Of a stretch of 9,686 nucleotides of DNA, positions 1-6,103 are shown in pieces (the stretch's first letter is position 1; every line of letters starts with the position of its first letter). The position numbers and the translations under genes are program-made. The stretch spans positions 1-9,686 of the forward strand of contig CAYZPB010000037.1 in NCBI GenBank assembly GCA_964480445.1, read 5' to 3'. Under the pieces are notes generated by a model, which had not been told where the DNA came from, made no database searches, and saw nothing but the letters and a program-made list of their open reading frames with translations. The DNA comes from CAYZPB01 sp964480445 (GTDB taxonomy: Bacteria; Bacillota; Bacilli; Tepidibacillales; Tepidibacillaceae).

Positions 1-4
1 TAAA

Positions 5-472
5 ATGAAAGTTAACAAATTTCTAATTGTATTACTAGCTTTAGCATTAGTTTTCTCACTTGCTTTAGTTGGCTGTAATGGCGAGGATGATCCTGCTGAA
101 GAGCCTAATGGAGCTGAAGAGCCTAATGGAGCAGAAGAACCTAATGGAGCTGAAGAGCCTAATGGAGCTGAAGAGCCTAATGGAGCTGAAGAGCCTAATG
201 GAGCTGAGAGAGAGAATGTGAATTGGGAAACAATGGAGAATGGTGCAATGTTCTTAGCAATGTTAGTACCAAAAGCAGATGACGCAATTGAAAAAGGTCT
301 TATTACTGAATTAGAAGCAGACTACATCTTGCATCTTGCGATTGCAGAAAGTGAGTGGCCAAGAGGTTCAACACCTGGCTATTCAGACATTATCTATGCA
401 CCAGCAAGTTTTGGCTATACGGTTCCTGAAGATTGGGCTGGTCCTAAGTATGTAAGTGCACCAAGACCATAG
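5..472 (+). CDS. Lipoprotein with six-fold acidic hexapeptide repeat and unknown conserved C-terminal domain (paralogue 1)
   Basis: I do not recognise this 155-residue protein. Residues 1-23 form a lipoprotein signal peptide: Lys at 2 and 5, a hydrophobic stretch, then the lipobox LVGC with the lipid-carrying Cys at 24, so it should be anchored on the outer face of the cytoplasmic membrane. Residues 25-68 are an acidic flexible linker containing six tandem AEEPNG units (31-66). Residues 69-155 form a compact conserved domain with the invariant blocks AIEKGLITELEADYILHL and IAESEWPRGS, and a Trp/Pro/Tyr-rich tail ending SAPRP. The mature protein has no Cys apart from the anchor. The next gene is a tandem paralogue, 68 of 87 residues identical in this domain by my count. 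The start is secure because it gives a complete signal peptide, but its ribosome binding site lies outside the window. No terminator is visible in the 79 bp before the next gene, so the pair is probably co-transcribed. Function is unknown; a surface-exposed binding or envelope role is only a guess. Confidence 0.85.
   Translation: MKVNKFLIVLLALALVFSLALVGCNGEDDPAEEPNGAEEPNGAEEPNGAEEPNGAEEPNGAEEPNGAERENVNWETMENGAMFLAMLVPKADDAIEKGLITELEADYILHLAIAESEWPRGSTPGYSDIIYAPASFGYTVPEDWAGPKYVSAPRP
95..202 (+). repeat. Six tandem 18-bp units coding AEEPNG
   Basis: Six contiguous in-frame copies of an 18-bp unit (gctgaagagcctaatgga) code the linker of the first lipoprotein. Five copies are identical; the third (131-148) differs by two silent third-position changes (gct to gca, gag to gaa). 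Such near-perfect identity points to recent expansion by slippage or unequal recombination, so copy number may vary between strains. There are no spacers, so it is not a CRISPR array. Confidence 0.95.
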
Positions 473-551
473 TATTTATTTAAAAGCTAAAAACTAGAAA
501 GATATTAAATTTAAGAACTAGTATCAGAAAAATTTAATGGAGGTATGTTAA

Positions 552-992
552 ATGAAACTAAGAAAACTATTCTTATTTATCGCATTAATTGCTATGTTTG
601 GCTTAGTACTAAGCGGCTGTATCTTTACTGCACCAGAAGCTCCTGAAGTTCAAGATCCTGTTGAACCAGCTGAGCCAGCTGAACCAGCTGAACCAGCTGA
701 GCCGACTGAGCCTGGTGATGGAGTCGAAAGAGAGGTTATTGACTGGGAAACAATTGACAATGGTGCAATATTCCTAGCAGTATTAGTTCCAAGTGCTGAT
801 GAGGCGATTGAGAAAGGTCTTATTACTGAATTAGAAGCAGACTACATCTTACATCTTTCTATTGCAGAAAGTGAGTGGCCTAGAGGTTCAAGCCCTGGGT
901 ATACAGATGTTATCTTTGACCCTGCAGCTTATGGCTATACAGTTCCTGAAGGTTGGGCTGGTCCTAAGTATATAAGCGCACCTAGACCATAA
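552..992 (+). CDS. Lipoprotein with EPA-repeat linker and unknown conserved C-terminal domain (paralogue 2)
   Basis: This 146-residue tandem paralogue of the preceding gene has the same architecture. A signal peptide is followed by the lipobox LSGC with the lipidated Cys at 23. Residues 24-59 are a Pro/Glu-rich linker whose core is six EPx triplets. Residues 60-146 are the conserved domain, again with AIEKGLITELEADYILHL, IAESEWPRGS and the terminal SAPRP. Most of the 19 differences from the paralogue in this domain are conservative (Ile/Val, Asp/Glu, Ser/Thr, Phe/Tyr), which suggests selection to keep the fold. The start follows a GGAGG at 539-543 with 8-nt spacing. It is the last gene of the + strand pair and runs into a strong terminator 20 bp past its stop. 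The linker repeat is unrelated in sequence to that of the first gene although it holds the same position, so the linker is probably a spacer holding the domain away from the membrane. I recognise no family for the domain. Confidence 0.85.
   Translation: MKLRKLFLFIALIAMFGLVLSGCIFTAPEAPEVQDPVEPAEPAEPAEPAEPTEPGDGVEREVIDWETIDNGAIFLAVLVPSADEAIEKGLITELEADYILHLSIAESEWPRGSSPGYTDVIFDPAAYGYTVPEGWAGPKYISAPRP
663..716 (+). repeat. Six imperfect 9-bp units coding EPx (EPA/EPT/EPG)
   Basis: Six tandem 9-bp units based on gaaccagct code EPA four times, then EPT and EPG. Copies differ mainly by gaa/gag and by decay in the last two units. It is the linker of the second lipoprotein and is shorter and more degenerate than the 18-bp array in its neighbour. 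Confidence 0.85.
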
Positions 993-1011
993 TAATATTA
1001 TTATTATTAAT

Positions 1012-1045
1012 AAAAAACCTTATCATTCGTGATAAGGTTTTTTTT
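1012..1045. terminator. Bidirectional rho-independent terminator
   Basis: The arms ccttatca (1018-1025) and tgataagg (1030-1037) form a perfect 8-bp stem around a TTCG tetraloop. Six A lie on the left (1012-1017) and eight T on the right (1038-1045), and these can extend the stem. Because both flanks suit a U tract, it can end the + strand lipoprotein transcript and the - strand efp transcript, which converge here. Confidence 0.9.
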
Positions 1046-1077
1046 ATTGTTAATCTTAACTTCAGAATACTAGTTGC

Positions 1078-1635
1078 TTACCCGCGAGAAACATAAGTCT
1101 CATCACGTGTATCTATTATCAACATATCACCTACGTTAATAAAGAGTGGCACTTGCACCACTAATCCAGTCTCCAAGGTTGCTTCCTTAGTTGCACCCTG
1201 AGCCGTATCACCACGGACACCTGGTTCGGTTTCGGTCACCTCAAGTGTTACTGTGTTTGGCAGCTGAATGCCAATAATCTCTCCTTGAAAATCAATAATA
1301 TGTACTGTCATGTTTTCTAAAAGAAACTTGACTTCCTTCTCTAAATTGCTTGCAGGTATGTTAATCTGCTCAAAGCTAGTCGTATCCATAAAGGTATACT
1401 CATCAGCACTACTATATAGATACTGCATCTCTTTAGTCTCTATTCTTGCACGCGGAATTCTTTCACCTGCACGAAATGTCCGTTCCTGCACACTGTTATT
1501 TCGCATATTTCTTAACTTCGAGCGAACGAAAGCAGCACCCTTACCAGGCTTAACATGTTGAAAATCAATTATTTGATATATTTCCCCATCCAGCTCGATT
1601 GTTACGCCGGTTCTAAATTCATTTGTTGAAATCAT
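1078..1635 (-). CDS. efp: Translation elongation factor P
   Basis: EF-P binds the ribosome between the P and E sites and promotes peptide bond formation when it stalls at consecutive prolines. The 185-residue length is normal for the family. The N-terminal KOW-like domain carries the loop KPGKG, with the residue that is post-translationally modified in many bacteria as Lys32 (the same number as in Bacillus). The C-terminal OB domain shows the family signature around GATKEATLETGLVVQVPLF and the usual end DTRDETYVSRG. A strong AGGGAGG (1644-1650) lies 8 nt before the ATG. It is the last gene of the aroQ - Xaa-Pro peptidase - efp group and ends at the shared bidirectional terminator. No gene for a Lys32-modifying enzyme lies in the window, so its modification cannot be inferred. 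The upstream side borders the N gap, but the coding region itself is intact. Confidence 0.97.
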   Translation of the reverse strand: MISTNEFRTGVTIELDGEIYQIIDFQHVKPGKGAAFVRSKLRNMRNNSVQERTFRAGERIPRARIETKEMQYLYSSADEYTFMDTTSFEQINIPASNLEKEVKFLLENMTVHIIDFQGEIIGIQLPNTVTLEVTETEPGVRGDTAQGATKEATLETGLVVQVPLFINVGDMLIIDTRDETYVSRG

Positions 1636-1650
1636 TTCATTAGCCTCCCT

Positions 1651-1778
1651 TATATTAACTAGACNNNNNNNNNNNNNNNNNNNNNNNNNNNNNNNNNNNN
1701 NNNNNNNNNNNNNNNNNNNNNNNNNNNNNNNNNNNNNNNNNNNNNNNNNNNNNNNNNNNNNNNNTATATTAACTAGAC
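1651..1778. repeat. Identical 14-bp sequence on both sides of the N gap
   Basis: The sequence tatattaactagac ends the left contig (1651-1664) and begins the right one (1765-1778). The two copies touch the N run exactly, which is what an unmerged overlap between two contigs looks like. Collapsing N and one copy would leave about 28 nt between the peptidase stop and the efp start. Confidence 0.85.
1665..1764. other. Assembly gap of exactly 100 N
   Basis: A run of exactly 100 N is the conventional placeholder for a gap of unknown length. It lies in the short spacer between the Xaa-Pro peptidase stop and the efp ribosome binding site, and both neighbouring genes are complete, so no coding sequence appears to be lost. 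Confidence 0.97.
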
Positions 1779-2845
1779 TATAGTATCAATAATTCTTTAG
1801 GTAATTTTGTTAATATCTCTAATCCGGTATCTGTTACCAAAACATCATCTTCAATTCGCACTCCACCCACAGCAGCCAGATAGATTCCCGGCTCGATCGT
1901 AATAACCATCCCGGGTTTAAGAGTTTCTTTTCCACGTGCCGAAACTGTTGGTGCCTCATGCACATCCAGACCGATACCATGACCTGTTCCATGCCCATAA
2001 TTCTCACCATATCCATAGCCTGTAATCACATCACGCGTAAAGAGGTCTGCCTCAATCCCAGTCATCCCCGGCTTAATGTTAGCCAAAGCATTTAGTTGTG
2101 CTTCTAAGACTATTTCGTATATTTCTCGCTGCTGCTCATCTACCTCGCCAATCGCCAGAGTGCGAGTAATATCAGAAATATACCCTTGATATTTTGCTCC
2201 GAAATCAAAGGTAACTAAATCACCATAGTCGAGCAGTTTGTCAGATGCATTCCCATGGGGTAAAGCAGAGCGCTTGCCAGAAGCAATAATAATTGGAAAG
2301 GATGCCCCTTCTGCACCTAACCTGCGCATGTAATCCTCTAAGTTTCTTGCCAGCTCTTTTTCACTAACACCCGCTTTAATCTCTGGTAACAGTTGAGTAA
2401 AAGCCTCCTCAGCAATTTCAATTGCTTTCTTGATTAAGATTAACTCATTCTCATCCTTAATAATTCGAAGCTTTTCAACTATTGAGTTCGTAGCAACTAG
2501 CTTAGTTCCAACAAAAGTATCAAGGTATCCGCGATACTCCTGATATGTCACATACTCTTCCTCAAAGCCAAGTGATTTTATATTGTTTTCTGTTAGTAGT
2601 TCAGCGATTTTCTCACTAATAACTCCTTTATGTATAATTATTTCATACAAAGAAGTTTCCATTACCGCTTGATCCGTATAACGAAAATCAGTAATTAAAA
2701 TTGCACGATTATGAGTAACTAATACATTACCTGCAGAACCGGTAAAACCTGTTAAATACCGACGATTTGTTGCACTAGTAATCAGAATAGCATCCAGCTC
2801 TTTATTGTTTAACTCTATACGTAAAGATTCTAGCCTTCTGTTCAT
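1778..2845 (-). CDS. pepP: M24 family Xaa-Pro peptidase (aminopeptidase P type)
   Basis: This cytoplasmic dimetal peptidase removes N-terminal residues preceding proline or splits Xaa-Pro dipeptides. At 355 residues it matches the short bacterial forms (B. subtilis YqhT, E. coli YpdF) rather than the roughly 440-residue E. coli PepP. Residues 1-125 are the N-terminal creatinase-like domain; about 130-350 are the pita-bread catalytic domain. All five metal ligands can be placed: Asp214 (TFDFG), Asp225 (SDITRT), His289 (HGTGHG), Glu318 (IEPG) and Glu332 (RIEDD). The supporting His197 (LPHGN), His285 and His296 (DVHE) are also present, so it should be active. An AAAGGAGA at 2851-2858 precedes the ATG. 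It lies 20 nt downstream of aroQ and just upstream of efp, the conserved Firmicutes order, so the three are probably co-transcribed. Sequence alone does not separate aminopeptidase from dipeptidase activity, so the symbol is tentative. Confidence 0.93.
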   Translation of the reverse strand: MNRRLESLRIELNNKELDAILITSATNRRYLTGFTGSAGNVLVTHNRAILITDFRYTDQAVMETSLYEIIIHKGVISEKIAELLTENNIKSLGFEEEYVTYQEYRGYLDTFVGTKLVATNSIVEKLRIIKDENELILIKKAIEIAEEAFTQLLPEIKAGVSEKELARNLEDYMRRLGAEGASFPIIIASGKRSALPHGNASDKLLDYGDLVTFDFGAKYQGYISDITRTLAIGEVDEQQREIYEIVLEAQLNALANIKPGMTGIEADLFTRDVITGYGYGENYGHGTGHGIGLDVHEAPTVSARGKETLKPGMVITIEPGIYLAAVGGVRIEDDVLVTDTGLEILTKLPKELLIL

Positions 2846-2865
2846 TATATTCTCCTTTGTTTAGT

Positions 2866-3297
2866 TTAGTCTTCTGCCGCAAAATATAACAGAGCCGCTA
2901 GATAACTGTAAGAGCCTAAACCGGTAATCTGACCAACAGCTACCGGTGCGACGACTGATTTATGACGAAAGCGTTCACGCTGATAAATATTTGAAATGTG
3001 CACTTCAACGACTGGTACCGAAATAGCTGCTACTGCATCGGCAAGAGCGTAGCTGTAATGGGAAAAAGCAGCCGGATTTATAATAATCCCCGCATATTTC
3101 CCTTCTGCCCCCTGTAGCTTTTCGATTAATTCTCCCTCGAAATTGGACTGGAAAAATTGAAGCTTTAAGGAGTGTCCTTCGGCAATGTCTAGCAGCTCAT
3201 TATTTATTTCCTCTAATGTTAGATTACCGTATATCGCTTTTTCTCTTGTTCCCAGCAAATTTAAGTTAGGTCCATGCACGATCAGGATTCGCTTCAT
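2866..3297 (-). CDS. aroQ: 3-dehydroquinate dehydratase, type II
   Basis: AroQ converts 3-dehydroquinate to 3-dehydroshikimate, the third step of the shikimate pathway to aromatic amino acids; type II enzymes are cytoplasmic dodecamers with a flavodoxin-like fold. The 143 residues are the normal length. Active-site residues are in place: Asn12 (GPNLN), Arg18 and Tyr23 on the lid loop (GTREKAIYG), Asn74 and His80 (INPAAFSH), Glu98 and His100 (VEVHISN) and Arg111 (RFRHKS). The SHYSYA stretch resembles the Bacillus enzyme; the Arg-Asp-Ala that usually follows reads Ala-Asp-Ala here. I chose the ATG at 3297 because it begins the canonical MKRILIVHGPN and has AGAGGTGG just upstream. An in-frame ATG at 3411 would start inside nrdJ and add 38 residues unlike the family. 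It follows nrdJ after 61 bp with no clear terminator and precedes the Xaa-Pro peptidase by 20 nt. Confidence 0.95.
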   Translation of the reverse strand: MKRILIVHGPNLNLLGTREKAIYGNLTLEEINNELLDIAEGHSLKLQFFQSNFEGELIEKLQGAEGKYAGIIINPAAFSHYSYALADAVAAISVPVVEVHISNIYQRERFRHKSVVAPVAVGQITGLGSYSYLAALLYFAAED

Positions 3298-3302
3298 CGC
3301 AA

Positions 3303-3310
3303 CCACCTCT
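3303..3310 (-). promoter_or_regulatory. aroQ ribosome binding site that decides the start
   Basis: AGAGGTGG on the - strand lies 5 nt before the ATG at 3297. It supports the short 143-residue AroQ over the longer in-frame reading that begins within nrdJ. Confidence 0.8.
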
Positions 3311-3358
3311 AATCTTTTGTCTATCATTTTATCATAACACTTTTTTATTATGTTTTTT

Positions 3359-5896
3359 TTACGTACAGCGTGTATAGCCGCAGCTGATACAGTGCCTACA
3401 GTTTTCCTCATTGATTAAAGAGGCACTGCCGCAAGTCGGACAAAGATCAAGCAAAGGTGATGCATTCTTCATTGCAGTATTACTTTCAATCAGGAAACCA
3501 ATCTCACGTTGTTCGTTTACTTTTTCCGCAGCCCTTAATTGCAGATTGCTGCCATCACTATGGGAAGCTGGCTTATTATAGGAATCTAGCCCCATATGTG
3601 CCTCAATTGCTTTCGCTACTGCATCAGCAATTGACTCAACACGATTTTCACCAAAGCCAACTGCACCTGAACCACCAATTCCTTTTAGATGTTTAATTAA
3701 TAGCTTCTCCTTGTTACCATCTGGAACTTCCCCGAAACGCAGGAAGAGTGTTGTGACCCGCCCAAGCGCCTCTGACATTGCAAAGACATCACTTCCGGCT
3801 TTTCCAACATTTACAATAACCTCAAAAGGCATACCATCCACATCATTAATTGTTATATAAGCTTTCCCAAGTGGCGTTACCAGGCGATAGGTCGCGCCAA
3901 CCAACTTCTTCGGACGATGACGATAAACTTTCTTAGGCTCCTTAGCAACTGGTGTTGGTGCAAGTTCTTTTTTGGTTTCATCCTTCTGCTCATTGACTGA
4001 TAGTACCTGCTCATCACGGCTACCATCACGATAAATTGTCACGCCTTTACAACCCAGTTTATAAGCATATTCATATAATTCCTTCGTATCTTCTACCGTA
4101 AAATCTGCTGGCGCATTAGCAGTTTTACTAATTGAGGAGTCAACCCATTTTTGAATTATCGCCTGTACTGTTATATGCTCGCGCGCACTTAAATCCATTG
4201 CTGTCACAAAATAATCTGGCAGCTCCTTGCCAGGGTTAGCTTCAACCCATTCTTTAGCAACCGGTACATATTGTGTATCATTACCCAAACGGCTCTGCCT
4301 AATATATTCAAAAGCAAAATATGGTTCAATTCCCGTTGATGTACCAACCATAGTTCCAGTGCTTCCAGTAGGTGCCTGAGTAAGAACTGTTACATTACGC
4401 ATGCCATTGTCGCGAATCGCCTGCAGCACTTCTTCGTCAAATTGTTTGATAAATAAACTCTGCAAATATTTCTGTTCGTCATATTTAAGAAATGACCCCT
4501 TTTCTTTCGCAATCTCACTTGATGCAAGATAGGCTTCACGAGCGATAAAATTATAAAGCTTATCAAGGAATTCGATCGATTCCTCTCCGCCATACCTTAT
4601 TTTTAATTTTATAAGCATTTCAGCTAGACCCATTGTTCCCAAGCCAACTCGGCGCTCATTCATTTGATTATCCTTGTTCTCTTGAAAGTGATACGGCGTC
4701 GCATCAATAACATTGTCGAGAAAACGGACAGAAACTTTAACAGTTTCCCTTAAATCGTCCCAGTCAACTTGCTCTTCTTTAACAAATTTTGCAAGGTTAA
4801 TGGAAGATAGATTGCAGACGCCCCACGCAGGCAATCCCTGTTCAGCACAAGGATTCGTGCAGATAAGTTTATTAAAATACCAACTATTTGAAAGATCGTT
4901 ATAATGTTCTATAAATATAATTCCAGGCTCGGCTGATTTCCAAGCAGATTCGATTATCTCGTCCCAAATTTCCCTTGCTTTCATTGTTTGGTGTATTTTA
5001 ATTGGCTTTCCAAGTCTTTGCCATTTTTCAATATCACCATCCCATAATTCATCGTATTCCGGATCAGTGGTATCTGGAAATATAAGGTTCCAGTCCTTGT
5101 CTTCTTTAACAGCTTCCATAAAGCTATTACTAATACCAATGGAAAGGTTGGCATTCGTAATTAAATCTCTTTTCTGTTTAATAGTTATAAATTCCATAAT
5201 ATCTGGATGCCAATCATTAAGCATTAACATTAAGGCGCCACGTCTGCTTCCGCCCTGCTCGATTAAACCAGTCGTGTAGCTGAATAGGCCACCCCAGGAA
5301 ACAGAACCGCTTGAAGACCCATTCACGCCTCTAACAACGCCTCTTCTAGGTCTGAGTGAGGATAGATTGACACCAACACCACCACCACGCGACATAATCT
5401 CAGTCATTTCTGATAAAGTTTCCATAATTCCGCCGCGACTATCCTTCGGTGATGGGATGACATAACAGTTAAAAAGTGTTAACTGCTCATTTGTACCAGC
5501 GCCGGCAGCAATTCTGCCTGCAGGCACGAGCTTCCAATCATCAAGAACATCTCGAAACTTCTCTTGCCATTCTGCCTGTTTTTCCGGCACTTCGACCGCC
5601 GATATTGCCTTAGCAAGGCGATTCCACAGATCTTCTGGCGTAGTCTCTAGTGCGCGCTTCATCTTTTCTTTTGTCGATTCAATTATTTCACCATTACGTA
5701 ACTTTACTTGATATTTCTCCCCTGTTACTCCAACGATTTCTCCGACTTCTTTCTGTGGAAACTTGTGATCATCCATCGTTAGAACAATTACTGTATTGCC
5801 CCGGAAAAAATGGTCGCCAAGTTCATCCTTCAAAGCATACCGATCCATAAAAATCTTTTCACTTAAACCCTCTAACTTAGTCGCTTTCTTTTCCAT
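3359..5896 (-). CDS. nrdJ: Adenosylcobalamin-dependent (class II) ribonucleotide reductase
   Basis: NrdJ reduces ribonucleotides to deoxyribonucleotides using a radical generated from adenosylcobalamin, so it works with or without oxygen. The 845 residues contain the ten-stranded barrel at about 120-625. The catalytic set is complete: NPCAE gives Asn348, the thiyl-radical Cys350 and Glu352, and the substrate-reducing pair is Cys144 (NCYV) and Cys361 (VCNLSS). Other hallmarks are QAPTGSTGTMVGTSTGIEP (508-526) and SSISKTANAP (587-596). Residues about 663-770 fit the TSCPD domain of B12-type enzymes. The C-terminus carries Cys819/822/833/836 in a zinc-ribbon-like arrangement and Cys839/Cys844, a CxxxxC pair likely to re-reduce the active site. 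No ATP-cone is visible at the N-terminus. Residues about 30-85 form an extra beta-rich segment before the usual TPEDLW start of the catalytic part. GAAAGGGAG at 5908-5916 lies 11 nt before the ATG, and a promoter lies about 110 bp upstream. Confidence 0.97.
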   Translation of the reverse strand: MEKKATKLEGLSEKIFMDRYALKDELGDHFFRGNTVIVLTMDDHKFPQKEVGEIVGVTGEKYQVKLRNGEIIESTKEKMKRALETTPEDLWNRLAKAISAVEVPEKQAEWQEKFRDVLDDWKLVPAGRIAAGAGTNEQLTLFNCYVIPSPKDSRGGIMETLSEMTEIMSRGGGVGVNLSSLRPRRGVVRGVNGSSSGSVSWGGLFSYTTGLIEQGGSRRGALMLMLNDWHPDIMEFITIKQKRDLITNANLSIGISNSFMEAVKEDKDWNLIFPDTTDPEYDELWDGDIEKWQRLGKPIKIHQTMKAREIWDEIIESAWKSAEPGIIFIEHYNDLSNSWYFNKLICTNPCAEQGLPAWGVCNLSSINLAKFVKEEQVDWDDLRETVKVSVRFLDNVIDATPYHFQENKDNQMNERRVGLGTMGLAEMLIKLKIRYGGEESIEFLDKLYNFIAREAYLASSEIAKEKGSFLKYDEQKYLQSLFIKQFDEEVLQAIRDNGMRNVTVLTQAPTGSTGTMVGTSTGIEPYFAFEYIRQSRLGNDTQYVPVAKEWVEANPGKELPDYFVTAMDLSAREHITVQAIIQKWVDSSISKTANAPADFTVEDTKELYEYAYKLGCKGVTIYRDGSRDEQVLSVNEQKDETKKELAPTPVAKEPKKVYRHRPKKLVGATYRLVTPLGKAYITINDVDGMPFEVIVNVGKAGSDVFAMSEALGRVTTLFLRFGEVPDGNKEKLLIKHLKGIGGSGAVGFGENRVESIADAVAKAIEAHMGLDSYNKPASHSDGSNLQLRAAEKVNEQREIGFLIESNTAMKNASPLLDLCPTCGSASLINEENCRHCISCGYTRCT

Positions 5897-5918
5897 ACCC
5901 GAAACACTCCCTTTCTAC

Positions 5919-5952
5919 TTGCATTTATTGCAAAAACGCTAGCTAGGCGTTT
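5919..5952 (-). promoter_or_regulatory. Two adjacent hairpins in the nrdJ leader
   Basis: Read on the - strand, the arms aaacgc and gcgttt (5947-5952 and 5934-5939) enclose a 7-nt loop and are followed by a run of five T. A second hairpin, ttgca/tgcaa (5929-5933 and 5919-5923), follows at once and ends a few bases before the ribosome binding site. The first resembles a weak terminator and shares its T run with the second, so the two might compete. The stems are short and no known riboswitch core is recognisable. Confidence 0.35.
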
Positions 5953-5981
5953 ATTTTCAGAATCAGACATCTTATTCATTT

Positions 5982-5997
5982 TGCATATATATAGCAC
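5982..5997 (-). promoter_or_regulatory. Possible NrdR box, downstream copy
   Basis: This AT-rich near-palindrome (+ strand core gcatatatatagc, 5983-5995) matches about 9 of 16 positions of the NrdR box consensus acaCwAtATaTwGtgt as I remember it. It lies just past the predicted transcription start of nrdJ, and its centre is 32 bp, about three helical turns, from the second candidate. Taken alone it is weak, because the tract is low-complexity. Confidence 0.3.
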
Positions 5998-6005
5998 TTT
6001 TTTTC

Positions 6006-6034
6006 ATTATATAATACTATATGTGGATTTTCTA
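6006..6034 (-). promoter_or_regulatory. Sigma-A type promoter of nrdJ
   Basis: On the - strand a perfect TATAAT (6006-6011) lies 17 bp after TAGAAA (6029-6034; four of six matches to TTGACA). Transcription would start near 5999, giving a leader of about 100 nt before nrdJ. It is placed after the terminator of the glycine cleavage operon, so nrdJ has its own start. Confidence 0.6.
6014..6029 (-). promoter_or_regulatory. Possible NrdR box, upstream copy
   Basis: The + strand reads atactatatgtggatt, matching about 11 of 16 positions of the NrdR consensus, including the core C-T-A-T-A-T and the G at position 13. It fills the spacer between the predicted -35 and -10 of nrdJ, a usual place for a repressor. 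NrdR is the known ATP/dATP-sensing repressor of ribonucleotide reductase genes; its gene is not in the window. Confidence 0.4.
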
Positions 6035-6079
6035 CGCTTTTTTTAAAATAAATTAAATATAAATTTGACTTCTAAATGA

Positions 6080-6101
6080 AAAGCTTGAAGCCACAAGCTT
6101 T
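6080..6101. other. Perfect 8-bp inverted repeat downstream of the gcv terminator
   Basis: The arms aaagcttg (6080-6087) and caagcttt (6094-6101) enclose aagcca. It lies directly beyond the gcv operon terminator on the - strand and upstream of the nrdJ promoter. No T run follows on either strand, so it is not a convincing terminator by itself; it may be a 3' stabilising hairpin or a protein site. Confidence 0.45.
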
Positions 6102-6103
6102 GT

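Noticed and set aside
95..202. Short regularly repeated units suggesting a CRISPR-like array
   Set aside because: The units are contiguous, 18 bp, in frame and without spacers; they code a protein linker.
1651..1778. The 14-bp direct repeats as a target-site duplication flanking an unsequenced mobile element
   Set aside because: The repeats touch an arbitrary 100-N placeholder exactly, which fits a contig-end overlap better; nothing else suggests an insertion.
3298..3358. Separate promoter or terminator between nrdJ and aroQ
   Set aside because: TATGAT and TAAAAT occur on the - strand but no -35 lies at a suitable distance, and the only stem (cataa/ttatg) is five pairs; the 61 bp are simply AT-rich.
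2866..3411. A longer AroQ starting at 3411
   Set aside because: The extra 38 residues overlap the nrdJ 3' end, do not resemble the family, and the ATG at 3297 has both a ribosome binding site and the canonical N-terminus.
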